A stretch of 56,720 bases of DNA from Bifiguratus adelaidae (lineage: Eukaryota > Mucoromycota > Endogonomycetes > Endogonales). The notes beneath the pieces are model-generated. The model was given only the letters and a program-made list of their open reading frames with translations, was not told the DNA's origin and ran no database searches. Where the stretch lies: positions 872,079 through 928,798 of the forward strand of contig MVBO01000001.1 in the NCBI GenBank assembly GCA_002261195.1. The letters are read 5' to 3'. The translations under genes and the position numbers were made by a program. Within the stretch, counting starts at the first letter, position 1; the number at the start of each line of letters is the position of its first letter. Below are positions 10,520 to 21,135 of this stretch, one piece after another.

Positions 10520-12024
10520 CGCTCCAAATAAGGTGATGGAGCGCGTTTTTGGAACACATTTGCTCTTAAAGTGTGAAGTCTCCTGTGTTTGTCACTTGTA
10601 CTTTAACAACAGAAACAATCCATGGTCAGACTGCGGGTCCAATCAACCATGGGCTCAGGAGAACCCTTAAGATGGGTAGGGTGTTTAGGCTTGACACCAG
10701 CCTTTCATCCCTGATATCATGAGTAACAGAGTGGCATCTGTAGGATGTGTGGAACATGTCCCTCGAGGACAGGGTAAGATCACCATTAGTATTCTGGCTG
10801 CCGTTGCTTTGGGTCGGTGGAGATTGGAATCCTTTAACTACAAATGTGTCGATTGCCGGTGCCCGGGCAACTCCGTGTTCTGTCCATGATCGCTTTTGTG
10901 GATCCAAAGAGACATGGATTTCCAAAAGAACGGTGGATGCTTCACAAATGGTTGCGTTTGTTTTATGTGTGTTTGGTAGGAGGCATGTTGAGGGAGTCAG
11001 TCCTCGGATAAGAACAGCGAATTGGAGTGGACGGATGAAGGATGACGCCGAGGGCAGCGACAACGTGGGCAAGGGCGAATATGACACCCTGCATCGGCTT
11101 CCACTTAAAATCGGCCGTTTTTCAAGGTTGCCGGGCTGAGCTCCAAGTTCAAAAGGTCGATTCGCCATCGCTGGGTCGTTCGATATGCAGGAGGCCTTGG
11201 ACCATAGACATGTAATGAATTAAATGCCGTGCAAGGGGGGCGAGGCATTGTTGTCGCCATTTAGAAATCCAAGAGAAAGGAAATCAAGGGGCTGCACATG
11301 GGCGACGTGGCACTTTTCGTATCTCTGTGACCCAAATATAGGACAGAGGATAGTATCGATGATGGAGTCACTCACGCGAGGCACGGAAGCAGTGCCTCAT
11401 AATGGCAGTTGTGGTTGTCATTCGATCTGTTATCCTTTATTGTTGTCAGATCCGACATCCGCCCCTCACAAGGGCATCTCCATCCTCTGATCCCTCAACA
11501 CCACCGTTGCCGCCATTACAGCAAGCAAAGAGTAACACGCGTCCACACTTCTTGCAGAAATGAGTTTTAGTCTAATGCATCCTGACGAATTGGTCTCGCC
11601 AGATGCATTGGATCGCTGTAGCCTTCGAGCCCCTAGCCCTTGGCATGCTTAAACCAACGAAATCATCCCATATTGAGACAGGCCTGTGTGCTTCGGGAAG
11701 CAAAGAGCAATTAAGGAAATCCAGGCTGCCACCTCGTGCACCCAACCCCTTTCTAATTTCCCCACCTCCTACTCTCCCTTGATGTCGAAGGCACTTTTTT
11801 CTCTGAGCCATAAAATCAACGACGTGGATCACTTTTAGGCCCCGTTCCCTTTCTTTATCCTTTCCGCCTGCATTCAGTCCTCCTCTAGGATAAATCAGCT
11901 CCTGTGAGGATTTGTTTGTTGGAAAGGAAAACGAGGCCGAGGTAGTGATTCTCTTGACGACAGCATCAATTGCGTCCATCCCGATCCTTAAGTGATACTT
12001 GCCACTCCTTTATACAAACGCAAT
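10520..12024. other. 1.5-kb divergent intergenic region (AOS1 / TEA factor)
   Basis: One of the two longest gene-poor stretches in the window, lying between two head-to-head start codons. Frames on both strands (10626-11168 minus, 10747-11139 plus, 11224-11490 plus) are open but overlap each other and show no domain or natural protein composition. Much of it is probably an extended upstream region of the TEA-type regulator; developmental regulators often have long promoters. I found no clear TATA box. Confidence 0.45.
11572..11979 (-). CDS. Doubtful 135-residue ORF
   Basis: An ATG-started frame beginning MDAIDAVVKRITTSASFSF. Its first 50 residues look somewhat protein-like, but the rest is Arg/Gly-rich and irregular. 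It would start only 45 bp from the TEA factor, head to head. No family is recognised. It could be a short gene with an unseen intron or simply chance. Confidence 0.15.
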   Translation of the reverse strand: MDAIDAVVKRITTSASFSFPTNKSSQELIYPRGGLNAGGKDKERERGLKVIHVVDFMAQRKKCLRHQGRVGGGEIRKGLGARGGSLDFLNCSLLPEAHRPVSIWDDFVGLSMPRARGSKATAIQCIWRDQFVRMH

Positions 12025-14196
12025 ATGTTGGCACAAGTGTCAAAGCAAGACAACTTTCTATTCCAGCATTCTCTTCCAACATCTAATAGTCCCCACCATG
12101 GATACAACCTCAACACCCCATATACTGGAGAGACCACATTTCGACTGCATCAATCACATGCCTTGTCTACTCCTGGCAAAATCATGCGCACTCCAATGGC
12201 CGATCACGCTTTCATAGATGGTAAGAAGGACAAGAAGATAACCTTGAAGCCAAACGGTGAGAGTGACGCTGTACAGGTGAATGGTAACAAGGATAAGGAC
12301 GAGGTAGGTGTCATTGTCGGTATGCCCTCTGGCGCATCCCTGGATCGATTGCCATTTTGGGACGGTCACTGAGTTGACGGTTCTATTGTTCTAGCAAGTA
12401 TGGCCTCCCGATGTGGAAGAGGCTTTTATAGAAGCTCTAGCAAGCATTCCAAAACTTGGCAGGAGAAAAATCATTGTGGGAGGCAAGCCATGCGGTGAGT
12501 GGTTCATTTAGCCAGTGTGTAGAGTGCGTCTGATCGTTTTCTAGGGCGGAATGAACTCATATCAGACTTCATATTTCGACGTACAAATAAGGTGCGCACA
12601 AGAAAGCAGGTATCATCACATATCCAGGTGCTCAAAAACACCCGCAAGAATGATGCACATTGTAAGTTGTCCATGCCTATACCTTGCTTGACCGTAACCT
12701 TGACTCGTTCATCCAATTCAGTCATGTGGCTATTGAGTGATGCGATCGACTATGAGGAAGGGTTTCCCACTGAACCAACCAGCGAGTATCACTCATCCGG
12801 CTCATCGTCTTCTGACGATTCATCTAACGGGTCCTCTCCGACACCGCACGATTACGTCTTTGAGATCATGTACGGTGATCCGGCCCAACAAAACTTGACG
12901 ACTCCTGCATACGATCTGAAAAAGCCTGGTCACTATCCAAACACGATGCAACGATCTATGTCTTTCCAAACGCAGTCCACCTTCCCAAACGCACACCAAA
13001 TCACTCCGATGCATTCAGCGAGGACATCGAGTGACCTATCCTCCCCTGGATTCGATACCCCTTTCCTCTCTCCTGAAATGCCAATTCACCAATCGCTTCT
13101 CAACCCAATGATGACCCATTCCATGTCTCTCCCCACAACGCCATTGGGTGGTCCTGATTTTAATCCTTTCCAGCATGCACACTTTGAGCCAAGTCCATCG
13201 ATACGAACCAATTTCAAACATTCGACCGATCATCTTTTACAACGAAGAAACTCGATGCCGGGAGGGATATCTAAAAAATCGCGTCCATCGAATAGCTCTA
13301 TTAAGCGAAAATTGTCTTGTGATCCATCTCACCTTGGCGTTCTGAGCCCTCGGGTCCCCCTGGGAGGAAATCAGTCTGCCTGCACGATTGCCGACAGTCC
13401 AGCCACCCCAGCATTCTGGCCCAATTACATGTGCTTGTTCATGGAATTTCCAAATCCCTACGAGCCTACGGTAAGCATAAGGGGCAAGCATGTTCATCCA
13501 ATTGCTAACGTCTTATGTAGATGACAAATTCGCGCACTTTGGCGGAATTGCCTCATTGTCCTTACGGTTCCCTGCTAACCATCAACCAAGACGCCATCTC
13601 CATCGAGAAATGCACCCGACTGTCCCAAATCACCTCGACCTGTCCCTCCATCCTCCACGCCAAAGTCAAACTCGACATGAGCTTCAACAGTGCAGAGCAT
13701 TTCTTCAACAACACCTCCTTTTATCACGCCAATACACGACAAGCCATTGAATGCATGACCACCGTCTTGTCCTACGGCGAAACGATCCTTGAAGCTAAGG
13801 AGATGCAACAGGCTCTTTGGTTGGCAGACAACAAGTACGCCTATTCCTTTGGCATTGTCAATCAATTCTTTGATGCGTTCCTCAAAGGTGTCCATATGCT
13901 GGGCTCTTGGGAGCAGATGGAAGCAGCCATCCACAATCTGTGTGTTATTCAGGTAAGCCACGATTGTTACCCTAACCAATGCATGGTCTCATCTCAGGGC
14001 TCAGGTGTTTTATAATCTAGAATCCAAATATACCCCAGACGCAGACGCTCCAAGCGAGATTGTACATACCCCTTTACTCGCCGTCATTTACGAGTTTGAA
14101 GTCGGTCAAGGGACCATTGATTTGTCAGTGCTTCAGAAAGATGCACTTGATGCTGTACTCGACGATGTCATTGCTACCCTTGATGGAGAGCTATAA
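12025..14196 (+). CDS. TEA/ATTS-domain transcription factor with TEAD-like C-terminal domain
   Basis: TEA/ATTS factors (fungal AbaA/Tec1, animal TEAD) bind CATTCY-type sites and control development. Exons as read: 12025-12303, 12395-12494, 12545-12661, 12722-13470, 13521-13953, 14005-14196. The TEA domain spans exons 2-4: '[20 protein letters not shown]', '[20 protein letters not shown]', '[20 protein letters not shown]', 'QVLKNTRK'. A long Ser/Pro/Thr/Met-rich linker follows. The C-terminal 190 residues align by eye with the YAP-binding domain of TEAD: '[10 protein letters not shown]', '[18 protein letters not shown]', '[20 protein letters not shown]', '[18 protein letters not shown]', '[20 protein letters not shown]'. 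The ATG at 12025 is the first in frame. LSM3 follows 74 bp downstream on the same strand. Confidence 0.88.
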
Positions 14197-14270
14197 TATG
14201 GGCGATAAACCCCCTTCCTATATATACTACTGTCTGGTCCTTCCCATTGTTCTCAATTTCTTCCTCCCTG

Positions 14271-14709
14271 ATGGCAGATAGCGCAGAACCCTCGGCTGTT
14301 GAAGAGCCTCTTGATCTCGTAAGGCTATCGCTAGACGAGAGAATCTACGTCAAGCTTCGTGGTGATCGAGAACTAAGGGGGAAGCTACATGCAAGTATTG
14401 ACGTGTGAGATGCGGCATAAGGACTCATGATCCATAGGCTTACGACGGACACATGAACATGGTTCTGGGCGACGTAGAAGAGACGGTGACCATTGTAGAC
14501 ATCAACGAAGAAACAGAGCAAGAAGTGATTAGAGTGAGTAGGCTGCATGTGCTGTAATCATGTTGCTCACGATGCGTAGACGGTCAAGAAGAATTCGGAA
14601 ATGCTCTTTGTACGTGGTGATGGTGTAATCTTGGTAAGTCATGCTCTAGACGGGTGCTCTGATGCTCACACATATGCTGTAGGTGTCTCCACCTTCGCGA
14701 ACAGACTAA
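14271..14709 (+). CDS. LSM3: U6 snRNA-associated Sm-like protein LSm3
   Basis: A subunit of the Lsm2-8 (U6 snRNP, nuclear) and Lsm1-7 (mRNA decay, cytoplasmic) rings. Four exons, 14271-14390, 14438-14533, 14580-14633 and 14683-14709, give a protein of about 98 residues, the usual LSm3 length. Sm1 reads '[20 protein letters not shown]' then '[19 protein letters not shown]'. Sm2 reads '[20 protein letters not shown]'. The first intron starts with GC (GCAAGT at 14391). Only that donor restores the conserved LHAYD sequence exactly; a GT donor further in (gtgtgag) would insert four residues. Confidence 0.93.
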
Positions 14710-14908
14710 AGCTTAGATATATCCGCTCAATGTACAAATATCGTCAATAAGGTTTTGGCAAGCCAACGTTTTGTGCCTATGCAACTTGTTATCTCCTGCG
14801 TTATCACGCTAGTACCAAGCTTTCCATGCTCCTCTTCTAACGAGTCATTCAAGCGCACATGAGTGGACACGCCTACATTTATTTTATGGTCCCTGTCTCA
14901 GCTTGAGT

Positions 14909-17325
14909 CTACTCGAGAACATGTGCTGGATATGCGAGCAAGAGGTTACGACAGAGACGTCGAGATAGTCACGACTTACCTCGAAGCGGACAAGCGACAG
15001 CCGAAGTATCATCCACAATGACTTCGTGTTGACGATGCTGGAATTTGTAGCGAATGAGCAACTTCTTCTTTTCGCCCAAGCAGGGATCGCAGAAGCCCAT
15101 GATATTCGACTAGGATACCTGTGAGCACTCATGATATAGGCATCCCCTACGAACCTTTGATGTTCCTCCAGGTATGGTCAACTTTGAATCATTCACAAGC
15201 GCTTGTATAGCGATCGTTACATCAATGATGGGTTCATCCTCCTTGTTAGTGTCCCCGAGATGACCATTGGCGCGTTCTGAGAGCTTGGACAAATTACCGT
15301 ACAAAGCCTCGACGATCACAAGACCGTCCTTGGACGCTTCCGCCGTCATCTTTCGCCGACTAGAGTCTGATAGCAACAGTTGTGCCTCTTGAGCCTCCTT
15401 GCGCCTGTTCTCAATGAATTCAGCGTGTTGCTCACGAAGCTCTTGGATTTTCCTAGGATAGCGATCAGATACCTGAAGGCTCTCTGTTCTTTTTCTTACT
15501 CAGCAATCTTTCTCTTTCGGCGTGGCTTCAAAACAAGTTGATCCAGGGCGACGACAATGGTCGCAGGTACAACAGTGCCCCAGAATACGAGGCCAGCGTT
15601 GAATTCAGTGGAAAGAACGATGGGAATTACAATTTTCTGACCCAGTCGAGTCACTCTGCAATACGAGTCAGAACATTGTCGTGACACAATTTCACGGCTG
15701 ATGAACATTACCTGACTTTCACAGTGACGCCGGTTGGATAGCCACTTTCCATTGCAACACCAAACCTCGAATGCTCCGTCAATTTGTGGTCGCTTCCCAG
15801 ACTCGCCGTGACGCCACCAGTGCTTAAAAGGACAGCCGCACGTATCCTTGTATTATCCAAAAACTTGTACGTGTAATCGATGGAAATGTAAGATTGCATG
15901 ATACCAGTCTGAACAAAACTTTAGGGCAAGGCCATGATCTTGAGACTACCGTACTCACCTGTAGTTCGCAAGAGTATTGAGTCTTCTTATTTGCGCCACC
16001 AAAACCAATGGCGACGGCGGAGCGATTGTGCGCTATTGGATATCCTTGACCCCAAGGACCGAGCACATAATCACCCGTCTTGTAATTCATGTAGCCAGTG
16101 ATATTGTGCCAAAGGCGTCGACCAATTGTGAATGTAAGGTTCGGTGGACGATAAAGGGTGGGAGTGCGTGCATCTACGGTAACGAATCTGTAGACAGGAG
16201 AGTCAGCAAACATTGTCAACACGCTGCAAAGCAGGCTTACGTGTCTGAATCTAGATTGCGGAATAACTTTGCATGCATGACCCGAGGGTTCATCAACGCC
16301 ATACCAAACTAGAAACGCAAAATTGTTAGCACTCAACGTATAAAAGCAATTGTGAACACAAACCTCTCCCCACATCAAGGGTGAGAATGTGTGCCGCACC
16401 GTACCGACAACGTTTCCACCACCCATTCCATTCCGAGCAAGCATAGTTCCAGCGAACGTTGCCCCTGTCGCAGGGCCAAACTGGGTCTACCACAATTATT
16501 AGCAGACATCCAATGAAGCTTATTCTTCCACTTCAATCACCTCAAAACTATGCCGCATCGTGAGTTGACTAAGCTCCACTCTGCTGAAAGCATCAAGCAC
16601 ATTGCCTTGTCGCTTCTTGGGCGGTATTATGCCACCGAATGCCGGCATCTCGTATGGATTGAACACTTGGGTAGCATCAACACTAAGTTGGAACTCTCCC
16701 TGTATAACTTTAGCACATATCCTCGATGACTGAACTGCTTACCTTTGATCTGACCAGGTTTTCCACTTGCGCCTCTCGCTTGGCCCGAGCTTGCGCCTCG
16801 TACTCTTTTCTCATCTCCTCGGGGGTCTTGAGACGAGGTCCAACCTGCCATTTCTCGGATAATCCTTGCTCACCGAGTGTATCGTAAATGACGCGTGATT
16901 GTGGATTCGTCAACACTGCTCCAAGTTAGCCATCGCTTCAAGTCAGTACACCTCTGGACGCACCTTCGTAAGCCTTCTGTATCGTGTGAAACTTGGTCTC
17001 GGCTGCTCGCTTCTTTTCAGCGTCCGTTTGCTTCCATCTGTCAGCATCGCAACGGAGAGCAAAGACGTCCTCTCACCTTGTCAGGATGAAATATTCTACA
17101 AAGTCGCTTGTAGGACTCTTTGATTTCCTCTTCAGTGGCCTGATCGAACCCAATCACTACAACCTTCACCTCCATACTAGGACCTACCTCTTTGCTCACG
17201 TTCAGCAGCATGTAATAGTCTACACTCCGAGGAGCAAGTTCCTTCTCGAGCTCCCTGAGCTGAGCATCGTCGTCCACCGGTTCCTCTGGTATCGATGTTC
17301 CCTGTGTGAAATCGTAGGGATCCAT
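14909..17325 (-). CDS. DNAJC11: DNAJC11-type J protein (DUF3395), mitochondrial
   Basis: DNAJC11 is a J-domain protein of the mitochondrial outer membrane that associates with the MICOS/MIB cristae-organising assembly in animals. The start MDPYDFTQGTS (ATG at 17325) leads into a J domain: 'VDYYMLLNVSKE', 'ATEEEIKESYKRLCRIFHPD' with the HPD triad, 'TKFHTIQKAYEVLTNPQSRV'. A charged 'EEMRKEYEAQARAKREA' helix follows. A long beta-rich central part contains 'GNVVGTVRHTFSPLMWGE', 'TPTLYRPPNLTFTIGRRLWH' and 'ISIDYTYKFLDNTRIRAAVL'. A short hydrophobic segment ('GLVFWGTVVPATIVVALDQL') and the DUF3395 C-domain ('DGLVIVEALYGNLSKL', 'IQALVNDSKLTIPGGTSK', 'LLIRYKFQHRQHEVIVDDT') complete it. My end at 14909 uses a last short intron (14926-14979). 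Many short introns are present. Confidence 0.88.
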
Positions 17326-17459
17326 GACGAGGTTTAATGGCTTGCACACTCTTTATTCTCTGTGTTGAGGGTCGGTTCAGATGAGGGTCGGTTTTATCTC
17401 GATCATCAGATAAGATTCCGCCTTTTCACATGTGTATGTTTTCCTCTAGCTGTTGCCTC

Positions 17460-18953
17460 ATGGCTGACGAGACAGAGTTTTTGGGCGTGCGCAAGGTGAA
17501 GCCACTCAAGGAGGTCTTGTTTCGGGGAGATCAGCGGACATTTTTCCGGGTGCGTAGACGGTGTGTAAGACACACTGTTGAGTTTTGCCCGAGCTAGAGC
17601 TGTGTCCATAGTTTGGTTATTCTGTCTTGGGTCTCCAACTTTGACAGCAACTTTATTCAGGCGATCATTCCCGTTGTGACGTCTGTCCAGTGCCGTCAAC
17701 CTTTGGTTTACTTCTGTAATCTCGGCTCCCATCATAGCTTACAACTAGAGGCCTGCCTACGGACTGATCATAATTCTTATTTCCATCACGTCTCTTCTAC
17801 TCATGATTGGATTTGGCGCGTTCAGGAAAAGGTGAAGCGAAGCCATCTGACTAAAGGCTCTATTCGGCAAGATCTGAAGAAAAGTTCGACTCAGCATCGA
17901 GTAATATGGCTCTTACGGGAGATAGATGCTATCGGAACCCTGTTGTTGATGACCGGTCTTTGTGCTGTCCTTTTTCCGTTGATATTGGCTCAAGCGATGC
18001 CCGGAGGCTGGAGCAATCGTAAGTTGTCTCTTCCGGCTTGCAACAATTGGCGATCTCAACGTTCTTCTCAACAGCTCGCGTCATAGCCATTGTGTTCACG
18101 GCCGTGCTTGCGTGGATGTTGTTGGGCATCTGGGAGTGGAAATACGCTCGACAACCAATTCTTCCAGTCCAAAGATGGCGGACTAGCACTCTTGCTGGCA
18201 TTCTTACAATTTCGTGCGTCACCATAATCTCAACCATCAATTCGGTATACTTCTTCGGATATCTACAAGTCACTCGCCGTCTGAATACTACTCAAGCAAC
18301 GCTCTTGGAACGCGGCTATCCAATGGCATTTCCAAATCGCCGGTCTCGTTGTTGGCATCCTTATGAAATTTCATCGACGGTGTCGCATTTATGTGTTCAT
18401 CGGCGTTAGCTTTCTTATACTCGGCGCGGGTCTCATGATACCTGCACGCCGTCCTGACTCATCTTCCGACCTCATCACCCTTGCTCAAAGATTGCCGGAT
18501 TTGGATCCGGCACGGCTGCTGTAACCTCTCATGTCGCCGTTCAATCCTCGCGGTTACATCGAGATACGGTCATCGTCACCGGTCGCAATTGAGTTCAAGT
18601 ATCGCTGCATCGATAGGCGCAGCCATTACGGGCATAATATGGAACAGCGTCCTGCCGTCAGGCTCGATCACTATCTTCCCGGCAATCCCAACAATACGCG
18701 CATAATGTCGGATATTCGATTTGCGAGGGATCTGCTAGACGCTGAATACGATTTGGCTGTACTTACATTTGGCGATACGCAGTGCCTTCTGTCCATTGTT
18801 TCCTGTTGCGTTGCAGGTTTTGCTTTTGTGTTTGCGCTTAGATCACGTCCAAGGGACGAGAATAATATCGACAATACCCATCGGTCGGATCCATTGATAA
18901 TGATAACTCCATGGATAGACATCGTAGAAAGAACATGTGTATATACGATGTAG
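17460..18953 (+). pseudogene. Decayed MFS siderophore-iron transporter (ARN/Mir-like)
   Basis: Fragments of a major-facilitator transporter of the fungal siderophore family appear in order but in different frames. The start MADETEFLGVRKVKPL is followed by 'LVILSWVSNFDSNFIQAIIP' (TM1-like). 'IIAYN' and 'PAYGLIIILISITSLLLMIG' come next, then 'EIDAIGTLLLMTGLCAVLFP' with 'GGWSN', then 'YFFGYLQVTRRLNTTQATLL'. 'IAGLVVGILMKFHRRCRIYV' with 'FLILGAGLM' is in a shifted frame. 'IAGFGSGTAAVTSHVAVQSS' and 'SIAASIGAAITGIIWNSVLP' lie in further frames. Frame changes around 17.7, 18.33, 18.48, 18.59 and 18.66 kb, an in-frame stop near 17.74 kb, and a missing stretch (TM2 to about TM5) cannot be explained by introns with normal splice sites. 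It is head to head with DNAJC11 (134 bp). Confidence 0.75.
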
Positions 18954-19150
18954 ACTGTATATTATTGATAGAAACATGCTTGTGATGGTCACTAGGAAGC
19001 GAAGCTGTTGTATGAAACCTAGTGTCCCATCTACGCTAGCAAAGTGGATACCCAACTTTTACGCTTCGATCTTTGGTATGCGCCATCCACAGTTGCTCTT
19101 CATATCAACAAGAGTGCCATAATCTCCCGCAATGGCTGTTCCATGACTAT

Positions 19151-20919
19151 TTACAAACGGATGAAAATGTCACCAAAGGGCTGCTCTTGTCTCACTTTGA
19201 CATTGTGTCTTGTGGCCAACACCAGGGTATCAAAGAATGACTTGGCGGCTTGACGACGGTTGCATTTGGTAGAGTAACTGGCAAAGGTGACTTCCTTGTC
19301 TTCTGGTGCATTGGCTTCAATGAATGTCTTCAAGTCGGTCGTTAGCTCGATTAGATCCGTCGCTCGTTCCTCAGGTGTCGATTCTCGTGTCGTTGTGGTG
19401 ATCGCTTCTATGAGTACCTCGTCTTCTTCAAAGTTTGGTGGAGCCATGTCGACCGGCGGCTGATGACCGTCATCGTCCATGTATAATAGTTCGGGCAAAG
19501 GCATGTCGAAATCCTGAGCGTCTGCGAAATCGTTATTGCGGGCCTTTTTCAGATATATTGCCTCGTCTTCCGCAAGATCCTCCATGAAGGCACGCTTGAG
19601 GTTCCGCTTGAAAAGATGTTGGAGTTCTGGCGCCATGCCAGGCGGCGCCTTCAGTTGAAGCCAATGTTGTGGTCCTTTGGATAGCATGCTTTGGAGCGCC
19701 ATCATCCTTTTTGAAGCAGGTAGAAAGGTCGTGGAGGTCAAGATGTCGGATCGATCTTCTTGTTGTTGCTGCCATTCATCATCTGGAATTTCGGCAATCT
19801 TATCAACAATCAATTTGCGTTTGCGAGGCGAGGAGATAGTGGTTTGCTGTACTTGCTCCGTCAAGTCGAGCATGCTGGGGTCTGGTATATCGAATGCCAA
19901 CGAGTTGTGGCCTGCGGGGAATTTAGTCGACATCTGCTAAACACGAGTGTTTCTGGTGATGTAACTGACCTTCATCTCCAAAGGGACCCATTCGATCATG
20001 TTGATCAATAATGTCGATTGGATTCATATCAAAGTTTCCCAAGTCAAGCTGATCGCCATCGTCTCCCATCAAAGGGTCATTCTCAAAGAGATCTGGACCG
20101 AAATCAAACGGATCAGGGATAGCAGGACTTTGTCTTTCCTTGCCCCCAACACTTGAACCATCACCCGACATATCGCCGCGAAGGCCAAGGATGCCATCCG
20201 CTGAGAGGGAACGCTCTCTTGCCGCGTCACGACCAACTTCAATTTCGTTGGGATAGAAGAATTTCTCCTCTCCGAATCCAAGGAAGCCTCTTTCGCCGCC
20301 AAGGTCAAAGAGATTGCGACCATCACGAGGATATTCGATATCGGGTACTTGACTGTTTGAAGCAGGAAGCATAGGATCCGGCAATAGCAGATCAAATTCT
20401 GTGATGGCGTCTCCCAACGTAATCGCGTTGAAATTTGCCGTAGTGTGATCCGCAGGCATGTCGACTGCGCCTTTATGAAAAGCCTAATACGATGGCGTAA
20501 GTGACGGCTAATGCGTTCTGATAAGAGCCCCCGACCTACCACTTTGATGCGGATGAGAGCGTCATTACAGTCGTCAAGGAGGTAGCGAGCTTTGCGTGAG
20601 TATATCCTGACCACACCCAACAACAGCTGGCCGGATAACCGCAAAGCCATAGGAGGTTGGTCACCACCCATAATAGCGCCTGTCAAGCACAGAAAGGATA
20701 AGATACATGCCATCGACAACCCTCGACTGGGTTCATCTGCTCTTTGCTTCATGCAAGCAAGGCGCACCGCGATGAACACAAAACAGAACACTTACCAATA
20801 GACGTCTCGATATTCGTGTGGATAAACTGTGCCTTGGTCAGCTTACGCTCCCAGTGAGCAGCTAGCCAGACCTTGGCCAGTGGACCCTTCTTTGACAATA
20901 TGGCCTCTGAATAAAACAT
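19151..20919 (-). CDS. RAD21: Cohesin kleisin subunit Rad21/Scc1
   Basis: Rad21/Scc1 closes the cohesin ring and is cut by separase at anaphase. The N-terminus is diagnostic: [20 protein letters not shown] (ATG at 20919), followed by '[20 protein letters not shown]' and '[17 protein letters not shown]'. The middle is acidic and rich in Pro and Gly. The C-terminal winged helix that binds the SMC1 head reads '[20 protein letters not shown]' then '[20 protein letters not shown]'. Length is about 530 residues, comparable with yeast Mcd1. A segment 'EIEVGRD' near 20226-20246 resembles separase sites. At least three short introns. The gene shares a 216-bp divergent promoter region with the P5B ATPase. 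Confidence 0.92.
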
Positions 20920-21135
20920 GTCGCACGCGCAAGAAGAGAAGAGGAAGACGCGTTCTGTCGCGAAGTGTGCTAAATTACAAAGCGTGACGCCAGCATTTGT
21001 CTTGGGTTAGGGTTTAAGAATAATTGAGCTCTTATCGCTGTTGCCTTTCCCTTTGCGCATGTCATGCAGATCGTTGCGGTTTCTCGGAAAGTTAGCTAGC
21101 ATTCCGTTACATTCCTCGCACTATATGGCCTAGAT
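20920..21135. promoter_or_regulatory. Bidirectional promoter region of RAD21 and the P5B ATPase
   Basis: Only 216 bp separate the two divergent start codons. The stretch contains 'TTAGGGTTTAAG' and 'ttgcgcatgtcatgcag'-like words, but I cannot assign a specific factor. RAD21 is cell-cycle regulated in other fungi; an MCB (ACGCGT) element would be expected, and the nearest match, GACGCGTT, lies at about 20949-20956. Confidence 0.45.

Noticed and set aside
10626-11168. Open frames of 180 (minus) and 130 (plus) codons overlapping each other
   Set aside because: Neither has protein-like composition or a recognisable domain; both lie in the long divergent intergenic region.
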